Notes under the pieces: model-generated | Seen by the model: only the letters and a program-made list of their open reading frames with translations | What the model was told of the DNA's origin: nothing | Databases searched by the model: none | Shown: piece after piece, positions 19,501 to 28,067 of the stretch | Layout of the letters: each line of letters starts with the position of its first letter | Numbering within the stretch: position 1 is the first letter of the stretch | Program-made: the position numbers and the translations under genes | Source of the DNA: Ornatilinea apprima | Lineage (GTDB): Bacteria > Chloroflexota > Anaerolineae > Anaerolineales > Anaerolineaceae | Length of the DNA stretch: 59,639 nucleotides | Direction of reading: 5' to 3' | Assembly: GCF_001306115.1 (NCBI RefSeq) | Contig: NZ_LGCL01000003.1 | Location: 1 to 59,639, forward strand

Positions 19501-19766
19501 GAGGTTCTCCGATGGATGAGAAAAGATGACCCGATGATAACATGCTTATCCGATGACTTCAATTGAATGACGGTCAGCGAGACCAGTGTTCTTACTGCAG
19601 TGGGAACTCTATGTCCTTTATTACCATTCTCACCCTGCGATATGTTAAAATCGAGGTAAGAATGCGCCTCCCTCAGCAGGCTTGGCTGGTGTCTAAAAAT
19701 CTGCGGTGACTGGCAAATTCCATTTGCGGGATGAAAGAGTGGACTTCATACAAAGGTGATACCCCA

Positions 19767-20513
19767 ATGTCGAATGATTTGAAATCCCGTTCAGCCAAAC
19801 CGCTGGCGCTGGTTACTGGTGCGGCGCGGCGCTTGGGGCGCGCCATCGCGTTGGGGTTGGCCGCAGAAGGGTACGCGATTGGCCTGCACTACCATCAGTC
19901 GGAGGCGGAAGCAAACAGCCTGGCCGCTGAGATCGCAGCGAGCGGTGGAGAGTGCCTGCTGCTGGCAGCGGATTTAACCCGCCCGGCAGAGATTGAAGCG
20001 ATGTTCGCCACTGTCGCGGAGAGTGGGTATGATCTGCGCGTGCTGGTCAACTCGGCGGCTGAGATGCGCCACGCCACGCTGGAGGAAGATACCCCCGCAG
20101 CATGGGACGCCACCTTTGATCTCAATTTGAGAGCCGCCTGGCTGTGCGCCCGGCTTGCCTTTGCCTTGATGCGCCCGCATGGCGGCGCGATCATCAATAT
20201 CAGCGACGCGGGCGCAGGCCGGCCGTGGACCGGTTACGCGGCTTATACGGTCAGTAAAGCAGCTCTGGAGGCGCTAACCCGCCTGCAGGCAAAACAATAC
20301 GCGCCAGCGGTGCGCGTTAATGGGGTGGCTCCAGGGTTGATATTACCGTCTGAGGACCTATCGGAAGAAGTTTGGCAGCGTCTCAACGTGCGACTGCCGC
20401 TGCAAGAGAATGAGCGATGCGGGGCGGTTGTACAGGCGGTTGTGTTTCTTGCTCAAAATCCCTATATTACAGGTGAGGTGATCGCCGTGGACGGCGGTTA
20501 CCGGCTGACGTGA
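19767..20513 (+). CDS. SDR-family oxidoreductase, pteridine-reductase-like
   Basis: Short-chain dehydrogenase/reductase of 248 residues. Cofactor loop TGAARRLGRAIA near residue 16 and active-site Tyr-Lys in YTVSKAALE near 160 are intact. The TGAxRRLG loop and the LHYHQSEAEA segment resemble pteridine reductases (FolM/PTR1 type), but a general SDR role cannot be excluded. ATG 19767 with AAAGGTG upstream is preferred over ATG 19731, which has no clear ribosome site. First of a plus-strand run with a prenyltransferase and two moeA genes; a pterin link to molybdopterin is tempting but unproven. Confidence 0.85.
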   Translation: MSNDLKSRSAKPLALVTGAARRLGRAIALGLAAEGYAIGLHYHQSEAEANSLAAEIAASGGECLLLAADLTRPAEIEAMFATVAESGYDLRVLVNSAAEMRHATLEEDTPAAWDATFDLNLRAAWLCARLAFALMRPHGGAIINISDAGAGRPWTGYAAYTVSKAALEALTRLQAKQYAPAVRVNGVAPGLILPSEDLSEEVWQRLNVRLPLQENERCGAVVQAVVFLAQNPYITGEVIAVDGGYRLT

Positions 20514-20531
20514 AAGTGAGCGATAACGCGA

Positions 20532-21437
20532 ATGGATGATGCGAAGCAGGTGAGAACCGTGGTTATTTCTTACGCCCGTCTGCCCATGCTGGCGATGAGC
20601 GTTTTATTCTATTTCTTAGGGGCGAGCCTGGCCCACTTTTTAGGCGATGTTGTGAATCCCGCGCAGTTTTTTGGGGGGATGTTTATTATTCTTCTGGTAT
20701 TCCTTTTCAGCGGATGGATTAAGGGATATTATGACACCCAGGAAGATATGCAGAACAGGCTTGGATTGGAAGCCTTTTCGCCTAAAGCGTTTCTGCTGGC
20801 AAAGAAGCTGTTGTGGCAGGGCAGCCTGGCATCGTTGGTGGTCGCGGCGGTTCTGGTTGTTTTCATGGGTGTTCAGCGTTTATTGAATGTACCAGGCAGC
20901 ACGCTGCTGCTGTTGATTTTTGGAATTAGTTACATATACAGTGTGCCTCCACTGCGGCTGGTTTACCGCGGGTATGGAGAGCTGGCAACCGCCGTTGTGC
21001 TGGCGAATTTGACTCCGGCGCTTTCATTCACCCTGCAAAGCGGAGAATTGCACCGCCTGGTGGGCATGGTTACCTTCCCGCTGACCGCGCTGTTGCTGGC
21101 GTTTCAACTGGCGCGATCGCTGGAGTTGTATGCCAGTGATATGAAGTACAAGCGTAAGACCATGATGGTGGCGCTGGGCTGGCAGCGTGGCATGACCCTG
21201 CACAATATTCTGGTGCTGGGTGCGTATGTGCTGCTGGGCGCGGCGGCCTTGTTCAATCTGCCGTGGGGCATTACCTGGCCGGTGCTGCTGACCCTGCCAT
21301 TGGCTCTTGGGTTAGTGTGGTTGATGATCCGGATTACGAACGGCGCCAAACCCGCCTGGAAGCTGCTCACCTTTATGTCGGCTTCGCTGCTGGTGCTATC
21401 GACGTACTTATTTACTTATTCGCTTTGGATTGGATGA
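20532..21437 (+). CDS. UbiA-family prenyltransferase-like membrane protein
   Basis: Integral membrane protein of 301 residues with about eight helices. The segment GYYDTQED near 65 occupies the place of the first Asp-rich motif of UbiA/MenA prenyltransferases, YSVPPLRLVYRGYGEL near 145 is the typical loop of that family, and ASDMKYKRKT near 200 replaces the second Asp motif. These enzymes attach isoprenoid chains to aromatic or other acceptors. The acceptor is unknown. Starts 18 bases after the SDR gene. Confidence 0.7.
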   Translation: MDDAKQVRTVVISYARLPMLAMSVLFYFLGASLAHFLGDVVNPAQFFGGMFIILLVFLFSGWIKGYYDTQEDMQNRLGLEAFSPKAFLLAKKLLWQGSLASLVVAAVLVVFMGVQRLLNVPGSTLLLLIFGISYIYSVPPLRLVYRGYGELATAVVLANLTPALSFTLQSGELHRLVGMVTFPLTALLLAFQLARSLELYASDMKYKRKTMMVALGWQRGMTLHNILVLGAYVLLGAAALFNLPWGITWPVLLTLPLALGLVWLMIRITNGAKPAWKLLTFMSASLLVLSTYLFTYSLWIG

Positions 21438-21440
21438 CGT

Positions 21441-22676
21441 ATGCCAGAATTTCTGAAATTAACCGCTCCTGATGAAGCATTAAAACGATTTATGTCTCAC
21501 TTGCCCGCTGCCCAACCGCGAAGGGAAACGCTGCCGGTGCTGGAAGCAGCCGGACGTGTTTTAGCTAGCGATGTGTACGCACTGGAGGCGCTGCCCTCTT
21601 TCCGGCGCAGCACGGTGGATGGCTTCGCTGTTCAGGCATCCAGCACGTTTGGGGCATCGGACTCGCTGCCGATTTACATGAATGTGGTGGGCGAATCGCA
21701 AATGGGTGCTGAACCAAATTTTAAGGTAGGGAAAGGCCAGGCGGCGGTGATTCACACCGGCGGTATGCTGCCAGAAGGCGCCAACGCAGTGGTAATGATG
21801 GAATACACCCAGGAAGCGCGCGCCGGTGAAGTGGAAGTGCAGCGCGCGGTGAGCGTGGGAGAGAATGTAATTGAGCCGGGCGAAGATGTGAAACCTGGTG
21901 AGCTGCTTCTGGAAGCCGGTAAAGAGTTATCTCCGGCGGTGGTTGGTGGGCTGATGTCGCAGGGGATCGCGGAGGTGGAGGTGGTTAAACCACCGCGGAT
22001 TGGAATCCTTTCCAGCGGTGACGAGGTGGTTGATCCGCTGCAGGTTCCGCTGCCAGGGCAGGTGCGGGATGTGAATAGCTATTCGCTCAGCGCGCTGGTG
22101 CAGCGGTTTGGCGGCGAGCCGGTGCGTTTTGGCATTAGCAGCGACCGGGAAGAAGACATGCGCGCGCGCGCGCGATCCGCGATGGATGCGTGCGACGCGC
22201 TGGTGATTACTGCCGGGTCGTCGGCCAGCGTGCGCGACCTGACCGCGCGCATTCTTGCTGAAATGGGAGAACCGGGCGTGTTGGTGCACGGCATTCGCAT
22301 CCGGCCGGGCAAACCCACCATTCTGGCGGTGTGCGATGGCAAGCCGGCGATTGGCTTACCGGGCAATCCGGTGAGCGCGCTGGTGGTGGGCAGCCTGTTC
22401 ATCAAGCCGATGATCTATCACCTGACAGGGCGCAAGACCACCGTGCCAGTGGCGTACCTTCAGGCGCGATTGAGCACCAACACACCCTCGCAGGCTGGGA
22501 AGGAAGAATGGTTCCCCGTTAGCCTGCGGCAGGACGAGCGGGGATGGATCGCGGAGCCGATTTTCTATAAAAGTAATCTGATCTTTGCCCTGGCCAAAGC
22601 GGACGGTTTGATTCGCGTGCCGTTGGACGCGAATGGACTGGAAGCCGGCCAGGTTGTGGAAGTGTATTTTCTTTGA
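21441..22676 (+). CDS. moeA: Molybdopterin molybdotransferase MoeA
   Basis: Inserts molybdate into adenylylated molybdopterin, the last common step of molybdenum cofactor synthesis. Features: STVDGFAV near residue 55 (equivalent of the MDGYA motif), GEDVKPGE near 148, the MPT-binding segment ITAGSSASVRD near 250, GIRIRPGKPT near 285 and GLPGNPVSAL near 310, plus a C-terminal beta domain. 411 residues, full length. Starts three bases after the prenyltransferase stop; directly followed by a second MoeA-type gene. Confidence 0.93.
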   Translation: MPEFLKLTAPDEALKRFMSHLPAAQPRRETLPVLEAAGRVLASDVYALEALPSFRRSTVDGFAVQASSTFGASDSLPIYMNVVGESQMGAEPNFKVGKGQAAVIHTGGMLPEGANAVVMMEYTQEARAGEVEVQRAVSVGENVIEPGEDVKPGELLLEAGKELSPAVVGGLMSQGIAEVEVVKPPRIGILSSGDEVVDPLQVPLPGQVRDVNSYSLSALVQRFGGEPVRFGISSDREEDMRARARSAMDACDALVITAGSSASVRDLTARILAEMGEPGVLVHGIRIRPGKPTILAVCDGKPAIGLPGNPVSALVVGSLFIKPMIYHLTGRKTTVPVAYLQARLSTNTPSQAGKEEWFPVSLRQDERGWIAEPIFYKSNLIFALAKADGLIRVPLDANGLEAGQVVEVYFL

Positions 22677-22696
22677 TGGTGGTATTAAGGAGGGTT

Positions 22697-24667
22697 ATGC
22701 CGGTTTATTTGCATGATATTCCACTTGAGACGGCGCAGGCGCATTTTAACAAAGCTCTGGAGCGCGCCGGTTTGGGCGGGCGGCTGGGCGAAGAAGAAGT
22801 ATTGATGGATGAGAAATCCATCGGCCGTGTGTTGTCGCAGCCGGTATGGGCGAAAATTTGCTCGCCGCATTATCACGCTTCGGCGATGGATGGGTTTGCC
22901 GTGCGTGCCGAGGCGACCGCGGGCGCTTCACCAGCCACGCCGGTGATGCTGGAGACTGGGAGCCAGACCGCTTATGTAGACACTGGCGACCCGCTGCCCG
23001 AGTGGGCTAATGCTGTGGTGCCGATTGAGCAGGTTGAATCGCTGGACGCAGAAGACCGCGCCGCCGAGAATGTGCGCGACCCCCTTTTTATTCGTTTGCG
23101 TCAGGCCGCCACGCCCTGGGCGCATGTGCGCTTGATGGGTGAAGATATTGTGGCTACACAGTTGGTGCTTCCCGAAGGGCATGTTTTGCGGCCAGTAGAC
23201 CTGGGCGCAATCGCCGGAGCGGGGTATTCAGCGGTGATGGTCAGCCGCAAGCCGCGCGTGGCGGTTCTGCCCACCGGGACGGAACTGGTGGAGATTGGTG
23301 AGCCAATCAAACGCGGTGACATTATCGAATATAACTCGGTGGTCATCGCTGCCCAGGTAACCCAGTGGGGCGGTGAAGCCACGCGCTACCCGATCACCCC
23401 TGACCGCTTTGACCTATTGAAACAACGTGTGCAAGAGGCCGCCGATCAGTTCGATCTGGTGTTGGTGAATGCCGGGTCTTCGGCTGGCTCAGAGGACTTT
23501 ACCTCGCGCATTGTGGAAGGGCTGGGCGAGCTGCTGGTGCACGGCGTGGCGGTGCGGCCGGGTCACCCGGTGATTTTGGGATTGATTCGGCGCAGTGATG
23601 ACAGCCGGAGCGTGCCGGTGATCGGCATTCCGGGTTTCCCGGTTTCGGCAGCGCTGACCGGCGAAATTTTTGTAGAACCTTTGCTGGCGCGCTGGCTGGG
23701 CAGGCAGCCCAACCAACCGCTGGAGATTGACGCTTCGCTAACGCGCAAGATCACTTCTCCGGCGGGAGATGACGATTTTATGCGCGTGGTGGTCGGGAAG
23801 GTGGGCGAGCGTACGTTGGCCGCGCCGCTTTCACGCGGGGCGGGGGTAATCACTTCGCTGGTGCGCGCAGACGGTATCGCGCTGGTGCCGCGAGGCATTC
23901 AGGGTCTGGAGGCGGGATCGCCGGTGCGGGTGAAGCTGTACCGCCACCCGGCAGAGGTGGAGAAAACAATTTTCGCGATTGGTTCGCACGATTTAACGCT
24001 GGATTTGCTGGCCCAATACCTGACACGCTACGGCCGCCGGCTGGTCTCGGCGAATGTAGGCAGCCTGGGCGGTCTGGTGGCATTGCGGCGGCAAGAGGCG
24101 CATCTGGCCGGTTCGCATTTACTGGACCCGGAGAGCGGAGAGTATAACATCTCTTATCTTCGCCAATATCTGCCAGACACGCCGGTTCGTTTGATGACCT
24201 GGGTGGAGCGCGAGCAGGGCCTGGTAGTGAAGCGGGGAAATCCGAAGGGCATCCAATCGCTGTGCGACTTGAGCCGGGACGATGTGAGTTTTGTCAACCG
24301 CCAGCGCGGGGCCGGCACGCGCGTGCTGTTGGATTATCACCTGCAGAAGTTATCCATTGACCCGGCGGTGATCAAAGGTTATGAGCTTGAAGAGTTCACC
24401 CACCTGGCCGTGGCGGTTGCGGTGGCTTCGGGGCGTGCAGATTGTGGAATGGCGGTAGCAGCCGCGGCAGACGCCCTGGAGCTGGATTTTGTGCCGCTCT
24501 ACCCGGAACGCTATGATCTGGTGATTCCCTGCCAGTATCTTGAAAACGATTTACTCTCGCCCATTTTTGACCTGGCCGCTGACGCCGGTTTTCGGACGGC
24601 TGTGGCCGGCCTGCGCGGCTATAGTGTGAAAAAAATGGGTAACCTTGTTTTGGATTGTTCAAAATAA
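22697..24667 (+). CDS. MoeA fused to periplasmic-binding-protein-like domain
   Basis: A 656-residue two-part protein. The first 400 residues are a second MoeA (SAMDGFAV near 60, GEDIVATQ near 150, NAGSSAGSEDF near 258, PGHPVILG near 293, GIPGFPVSAAL near 315). Residues about 420-650 resemble the molybdate/substrate-binding-protein-like domain (COG1910), ending DLAADAGFRTAVAGLRGY. Known fusions of this type are annotated as molybdopterin biosynthesis proteins; the second domain may sense or hold molybdate or tungstate. ATG 22697 follows AAGGAGG closely; an ATG at 22676 overlapping the moeA stop is possible but lacks a ribosome site. Confidence 0.88.
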   Translation: MPVYLHDIPLETAQAHFNKALERAGLGGRLGEEEVLMDEKSIGRVLSQPVWAKICSPHYHASAMDGFAVRAEATAGASPATPVMLETGSQTAYVDTGDPLPEWANAVVPIEQVESLDAEDRAAENVRDPLFIRLRQAATPWAHVRLMGEDIVATQLVLPEGHVLRPVDLGAIAGAGYSAVMVSRKPRVAVLPTGTELVEIGEPIKRGDIIEYNSVVIAAQVTQWGGEATRYPITPDRFDLLKQRVQEAADQFDLVLVNAGSSAGSEDFTSRIVEGLGELLVHGVAVRPGHPVILGLIRRSDDSRSVPVIGIPGFPVSAALTGEIFVEPLLARWLGRQPNQPLEIDASLTRKITSPAGDDDFMRVVVGKVGERTLAAPLSRGAGVITSLVRADGIALVPRGIQGLEAGSPVRVKLYRHPAEVEKTIFAIGSHDLTLDLLAQYLTRYGRRLVSANVGSLGGLVALRRQEAHLAGSHLLDPESGEYNISYLRQYLPDTPVRLMTWVEREQGLVVKRGNPKGIQSLCDLSRDDVSFVNRQRGAGTRVLLDYHLQKLSIDPAVIKGYELEEFTHLAVAVAVASGRADCGMAVAAAADALELDFVPLYPERYDLVIPCQYLENDLLSPIFDLAADAGFRTAVAGLRGYSVKKMGNLVLDCSK

Positions 24668-24680
24668 CAGGAGGATTAAA

Positions 24681-25142
24681 ATGCCTATTGCTAACCAAAT
24701 ATCTGCGCCAGATTTTGAGCTGGCTGATGAAGCGGGTAAACTGCACCGCTTATCCGATTATCGGGGAAAACCCGTGCTGCTGTACTTCTATCCCAAAGAT
24801 GATACCTCTGGCTGCACCACCGAAGCCTGTAACTTCCGAGATGATTACAGCGCGTACGAGGAAGCGGGCGTTACTATTTTGGGCGTCAGCCCGGATGACA
24901 CCGACTCGCACGCGAAATTCAAGCAGAAGTACGCGTTGCCCTTCAGCCTGCTGGCCGATGTTGACCACAAGGTATGCGAGCTGTATGACGTGTGGAAATT
25001 AAAGAAAATGTACGGGCGTGAGTATTTTGGGGTGGAGCGAACCACTTTCTTGATTAACGCCGAGGGAATGATTGTGAAGGTGTTTGAGAAAGTGAAACCG
25101 GCAGATCATTCCAAAGAAGTGCTCGAAGCGTTGAAGATGTAA
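24681..25142 (+). CDS. bcp: Thioredoxin-dependent peroxiredoxin, BCP/PrxQ type
   Basis: Reduces hydrogen peroxide and alkyl hydroperoxides using thioredoxin. The peroxidatic Cys about 45 and resolving Cys about 50 lie in TSGCTTEAC, the PrxQ arrangement. 153 residues. The ATG at 24681 with AGGAGGATTAAA just before it is chosen; 12 further in-frame codons upstream are unlikely. Last gene before a terminator; follows the MoeA fusion by 13 bases. Confidence 0.93.
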   Translation: MPIANQISAPDFELADEAGKLHRLSDYRGKPVLLYFYPKDDTSGCTTEACNFRDDYSAYEEAGVTILGVSPDDTDSHAKFKQKYALPFSLLADVDHKVCELYDVWKLKKMYGREYFGVERTTFLINAEGMIVKVFEKVKPADHSKEVLEALKM

Positions 25143-25161
25143 GCCGGATTGAGAATCAATT

Positions 25162-25191
25162 ACGCCCCATCCACCGCGGATGGGGCGTTTT
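25162..25191. terminator. Terminator between bcp and rsfS
   Basis: Stem ACGCCCCATC / GATGGGGCGT with a seven-base loop followed by TTTT on the plus strand, between convergent bcp and rsfS. Confidence 0.85.
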
Positions 25192-25212
25192 GGTTGTGCC
25201 GGTTTGCATGGA

Positions 25213-25560
25213 TTATTTGAGGCGCACCAAGACTTTGCCGTCTTTCCACAACTCTTCCAGGTCATAGTATTCCCGCTGGTCGGGCGAGAAGAAGTGGATG
25301 ACAATATCTCCCAGGTCAGCGATCAGCCAGCCGCTGCTGGGTAGCCCGCGCACGCGCGTTTTTATGCCATGATCCACTCTGGCGCATTCAATGGCCGCGT
25401 CGGCCAATGCGCCCAGCATACGATCGCTGGTGCCGGAACAAATGATGAAAAAATCCGCAAAATCTGCTATTCCACGAATATCCAATAAAAGAATGTCTTC
25501 TGCCTTTTTCTCTTCCAGGGCAGTGATCATCGCGTGTGCAATTTCTAACGTTTCCAGAAT
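25213..25560 (-). CDS. rsfS: Ribosome silencing factor RsfS
   Basis: RsfS/Iojap protein, which binds ribosomal protein uL14 and blocks subunit joining under nutrient limitation. Family pattern: KKAEDILLLDIRG, FFIICSGTSDRM, GWLIADLGDIVIHFF and a final YYDLEELW. The first ATG (25530) would cut off the family's usual N-terminal helix and has no ribosome site. Upstream in-frame codons LETLEIAHA match the usual start, with AGAGGTGA just before an ATT (25560) and a CTG (25557) and a stop codon directly upstream, so a non-ATG start is likely. 115 residues from 25560. Confidence 0.85.
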   Translation of the reverse strand: MLETLEIAHAMITALEEKKAEDILLLDIRGIADFADFFIICSGTSDRMLGALADAAIECARVDHGIKTRVRGLPSSGWLIADLGDIVIHFFSPDQREYYDLEELWKDGKVLVRLK

Positions 25561-25604
25561 TCACCTCTTCATCCAAAGTTCAGTTTGCATCATTCTAGCA
25601 CAGG

Positions 25605-26207
25605 TTAGCGCGTCTGCAAATATTCGCCAGAGGAAAGGGGGGCGACATAAAGGGGGGTGTAGACAGCTCCGCCGGGTTTGAGATCGCTGCGGAACAAATG
25701 CACTTTTTCGGCACGGACTTTCCCAAGGCTGCCAATCTTGACCGCCGCCAACGTTTCCGCGATTTGGCGAATGTCGGCTGTTGATGCGGAACGGGAGATG
25801 CGGCCCAGGGTGAGATGCGGCGAAAACTTGCGGGCTTCGCTGGCGTAACCGAGACGCTGGGTTTCCACATCAATGCGGTGTTGGAGGTGGAGCAAAGCGT
25901 CATTGGACTCGACACCCACCCATATGACGCTGGGTCGCTGTGGATTGGGGAACGCGCCCAATTGACTCACATTGAATTCAAATATGGTGTGTTTCGCGGT
26001 TTCAGATTCGAGAAGGTCGGTTAATATTTTCAGATTTTTCGGGGAGATATCACCGAGAAACTTCAGGGTTAAGTGAATATTTTGTGATTGTACCCAGCGC
26101 ACCGAGGCACTGGGACAGCCCGCTTTCAGCTGAGTGATGATGCGCTCTAGCTGTACGCGGATTTCTTCGGGCAGGTGAATGGCGATGAAAGAACGGATGG
26201 CTTCCAT
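25605..26207 (-). CDS. thpR: RNA 2',3'-cyclic phosphodiesterase ThpR
   Basis: LigT/2H phosphoesterase that opens 2',3'-cyclic ends in RNA. Two HxT motifs are visible: HLTLKFLG near residue 42 and HLTLGRI near 130. The ATG at 26207 begins the normal family N-terminus MEAIRSFIAIHLP; the frame is open another 49 codons upstream but those residues do not look like protein and overlap the 6S RNA promoter region. 200 residues. Confidence 0.9.
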   Translation of the reverse strand: MEAIRSFIAIHLPEEIRVQLERIITQLKAGCPSASVRWVQSQNIHLTLKFLGDISPKNLKILTDLLESETAKHTIFEFNVSQLGAFPNPQRPSVIWVGVESNDALLHLQHRIDVETQRLGYASEARKFSPHLTLGRISRSASTADIRQIAETLAAVKIGSLGKVRAEKVHLFRSDLKPGGAVYTPLYVAPLSSGEYLQTR

Positions 26208-26274
26208 ACAACACTTTCTTATCTGGGCAAAGAATGGTTGACAATATTGACAGGTTGGAGGATTTGAATCCTCT

Positions 26275-26302
26275 TTGCAGTTTTTTGAGTTTATGGTATA
26301 AG
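26275..26302 (+). promoter_or_regulatory. Promoter of the probable 6S RNA
   Basis: TTGCAG (26275-26280), 16-base spacer, TATAAG (26297-26302). Start of transcription expected near 26309, directly before the structured RNA. Confidence 0.55.
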
Positions 26303-26308
26303 TGTAAT

Positions 26309-26486
26309 ACCCTGCTGTGCTGGTGATGCCGCATAACCGGTTTTGGGCCAACACTTACTAAAAGGGTCTTTATCTCACAACCGTGATGCGATAGGCTTCG
26401 GCCAAGGCAGATCTGTTGGGTCGGGACCCACCTGCGAAAGCAGGTTCAAAACTCCGCAGCACACCGCATGGTGGGGACCTTTTTTA
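26309..26486 (+). ncRNA. ssrS: Probable 6S RNA
   Basis: A 178-base non-coding segment behind a promoter and ahead of a T-run. GTGCTG (5' side) pairs with CAGCAC (3' side), with further CCC/GGG and TGC/GCA pairs outward, giving a long interrupted closing stem. Near the 3' side a hairpin ACCTGC-GAAA-GCAGGT is followed by TCAAAACTCCGCAGCAC, a layout that matches the 3' half of known 6S RNAs (hairpin, then a CTCCG or CCTGCGG strand returning into the closing stem). 6S RNA sequesters sigma70 RNA polymerase. SRP RNA and tmRNA signatures are absent. Identification is by structure and partial motif, not by a search. Confidence 0.6.
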
Positions 26487-26526
26487 GAAAAAAGTGACCG
26501 TGATAATGACCCCGGTCACTTTTCTC
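26487..26526. terminator. Terminator shared by 6S RNA and liv operon
   Basis: GAAAAAAGTGACCG and CGGTCACTTTTCTC (26487-26500 and 26513-26526) form a stem with a 12-base loop. T-rich flanks exist on both strands, so it can end both the plus-strand RNA and the minus-strand liv operon. Confidence 0.75.
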
Positions 26527-26557
26527 GTTTAATTCACTACCCGGGAATTCCTGGCGG

Positions 26558-27265
26558 TTAGCCGCCGAGATATGCGTTGATCACCAGCGGGTTCTCCAGC
26601 AGTGCGTCTGCGGAATCTTCCAGGATGATCTTGCCTGTCTCCAGCACATAACCGCGGTCTGCAATGGAAAGAGCCATTTGAGCGTTTTGCTCCACCAGCA
26701 GAATGCTGGTGCCGCGTTTGTTGATGTCTTGGATAATTTCAAAAATCTGTTCCACCAGCAGGGGCGCCAAACCCATCGAGGGTTCGTCCAGCAGCAGCAA
26801 TTTGGGGCGAGCCATCAACCCGCGCGCGATGGCCAGCATTTGCTGTTCGCCGCCAGAGAGCGTTCCACCGGTCTGTTTGCGGCGCTCTCGCAAGCGGGGG
26901 AAGCGGTTGAACATTTCTTCCATGTCTTGCTCAATCTGCACGCGGTCGTTGTGGATGTACGCGCCCATTTCCAGGTTTTCGGTCACTGTCAGCGGGGCAA
27001 AAATGCGCCGGCCTTCGGGCACCTGAATAATGCCGCGCCGAACGATCTCGTCGGGCGGGGTCTCAGAGATATTCTCGCCCTGGAATTTAATCTCGCCGGT
27101 TCGGGAGCGCAGCAGCCCTGAAATGGTGTTAAGTGTTGAGCTTTTCCCCGCGCCATTCGAGCCGATCAGCGCCACAATTTCACCCTCTTCAAGGTGAAAA
27201 CTGATGCCCTTGAGGGCGTGAATCGCGCCGTAGTATACGTTAAGGTCGTTGACTTCAAGCATCAT
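26558..27265 (-). CDS. livF: Branched-chain amino acid ABC transporter ATPase LivF
   Basis: ATP-binding subunit, 235 residues. Walker A GSNGAGKSS near 38, signature LSGGEQQM near 135, Walker B LLLLDEPSMGLAP near 155 and switch His equivalent region LVEQNAQ near 190. ATG at 27265 overlaps the end of livG by about 11 bases; a longer open frame upstream is just livG read in another frame. Last gene of the five-gene operon; ends before the shared terminator. Confidence 0.93.
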   Translation of the reverse strand: MMLEVNDLNVYYGAIHALKGISFHLEEGEIVALIGSNGAGKSSTLNTISGLLRSRTGEIKFQGENISETPPDEIVRRGIIQVPEGRRIFAPLTVTENLEMGAYIHNDRVQIEQDMEEMFNRFPRLRERRKQTGGTLSGGEQQMLAIARGLMARPKLLLLDEPSMGLAPLLVEQIFEIIQDINKRGTSILLVEQNAQMALSIADRGYVLETGKIILEDSADALLENPLVINAYLGG

Positions 27266-28067
27266 GGTGTTTTTTCCGTGAGAATTTTTCGGATAGCGCT
27301 GCTCCGCCAGGCCCCAGGTAGGCTTCGATGACACGCGGATTGGATTGAATTTCTTTGGGCGTTCCTTCGGCGATCTTGGTGCCAAAATCCAGCACAGAAA
27401 TCTGGTCGGAAATGCCCATAACCACGTTCATGTCGTGTTCAATCAACAAAATGGTGATGCCCAGGGAATCGCGCAGGCTGCGGATAAAGGTGGTCATTTC
27501 GGCTGTTTCCTGCGGGTTCATGCCGGCGGTAGGCTCGTCGAGCAGCAGCAGCTTGGGTTCGCTGGCCAGCGCCCGGGCAATTTCCAGGCGGCGTTGTGCG
27601 CCGTAAGGAAGGTTGCGAGCCAGGTTGTCTCCCAGCCCCTCTAACCCCACATATTTCAGCAGTCGGCGGCCTTCCTGAATGGATTCACGCTCTTCTCGCG
27701 CGAAGCGCGGGGTGTGCAGCACCGCGTCGAGCCAGGAGGATTTCAGGCGGCAGTGATGGCCGATCATGACGTTTTCGATGGCGGTCATATTCGCGAAGAG
27801 ACGGATGTTCTGGTAGGTGCGTGAAATGCCGAGATGGGTGATTTGATCGGTTGAGAGCCGGTTAATCACCTTGCCATCAAAAATGACCTCGCCTTTTTCG
27901 GGTTTATAGTAGCCCGAGGTGCAGTTGAAAAAGGTCGTTTTCCCTGCGCCGTTGGGGCCGATGATGCTGGCGATGGTTTCCTTGGGAACAGTCAGGTCAA
28001 CACTATCAACGGCGGTGAGACCCCCAAAGATTTTGGTTAGTTGATGGGTTTCAAGAATGGGCTGCAT
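27255..28067 (-). CDS. livG: Branched-chain amino acid ABC transporter ATPase LivG
   Basis: ATP-binding subunit, 270 residues. Walker A GPNGAGKTT near 38, signature-type segment LPYGAQRR near 153 (the usual degenerate LivG form), Walker B LLLLDEPTAGMNP near 175 and switch His in LIEHDMN near 210. Overlaps livM by 17 bases. Confidence 0.93.
   Translation of the reverse strand: MQPILETHQLTKIFGGLTAVDSVDLTVPKETIASIIGPNGAGKTTFFNCTSGYYKPEKGEVIFDGKVINRLSTDQITHLGISRTYQNIRLFANMTAIENVMIGHHCRLKSSWLDAVLHTPRFAREERESIQEGRRLLKYVGLEGLGDNLARNLPYGAQRRLEIARALASEPKLLLLDEPTAGMNPQETAEMTTFIRSLRDSLGITILLIEHDMNVVMGISDQISVLDFGTKIAEGTPKEIQSNPRVIEAYLGPGGAALSEKFSRKKHHDA

Noticed and set aside
26309..26486. SRP RNA or tmRNA instead of 6S RNA
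   Set aside because: No GGTCAGGTCCGGAAGGAAGC-type SRP loop and no tRNA-like ends or tag frame of tmRNA.
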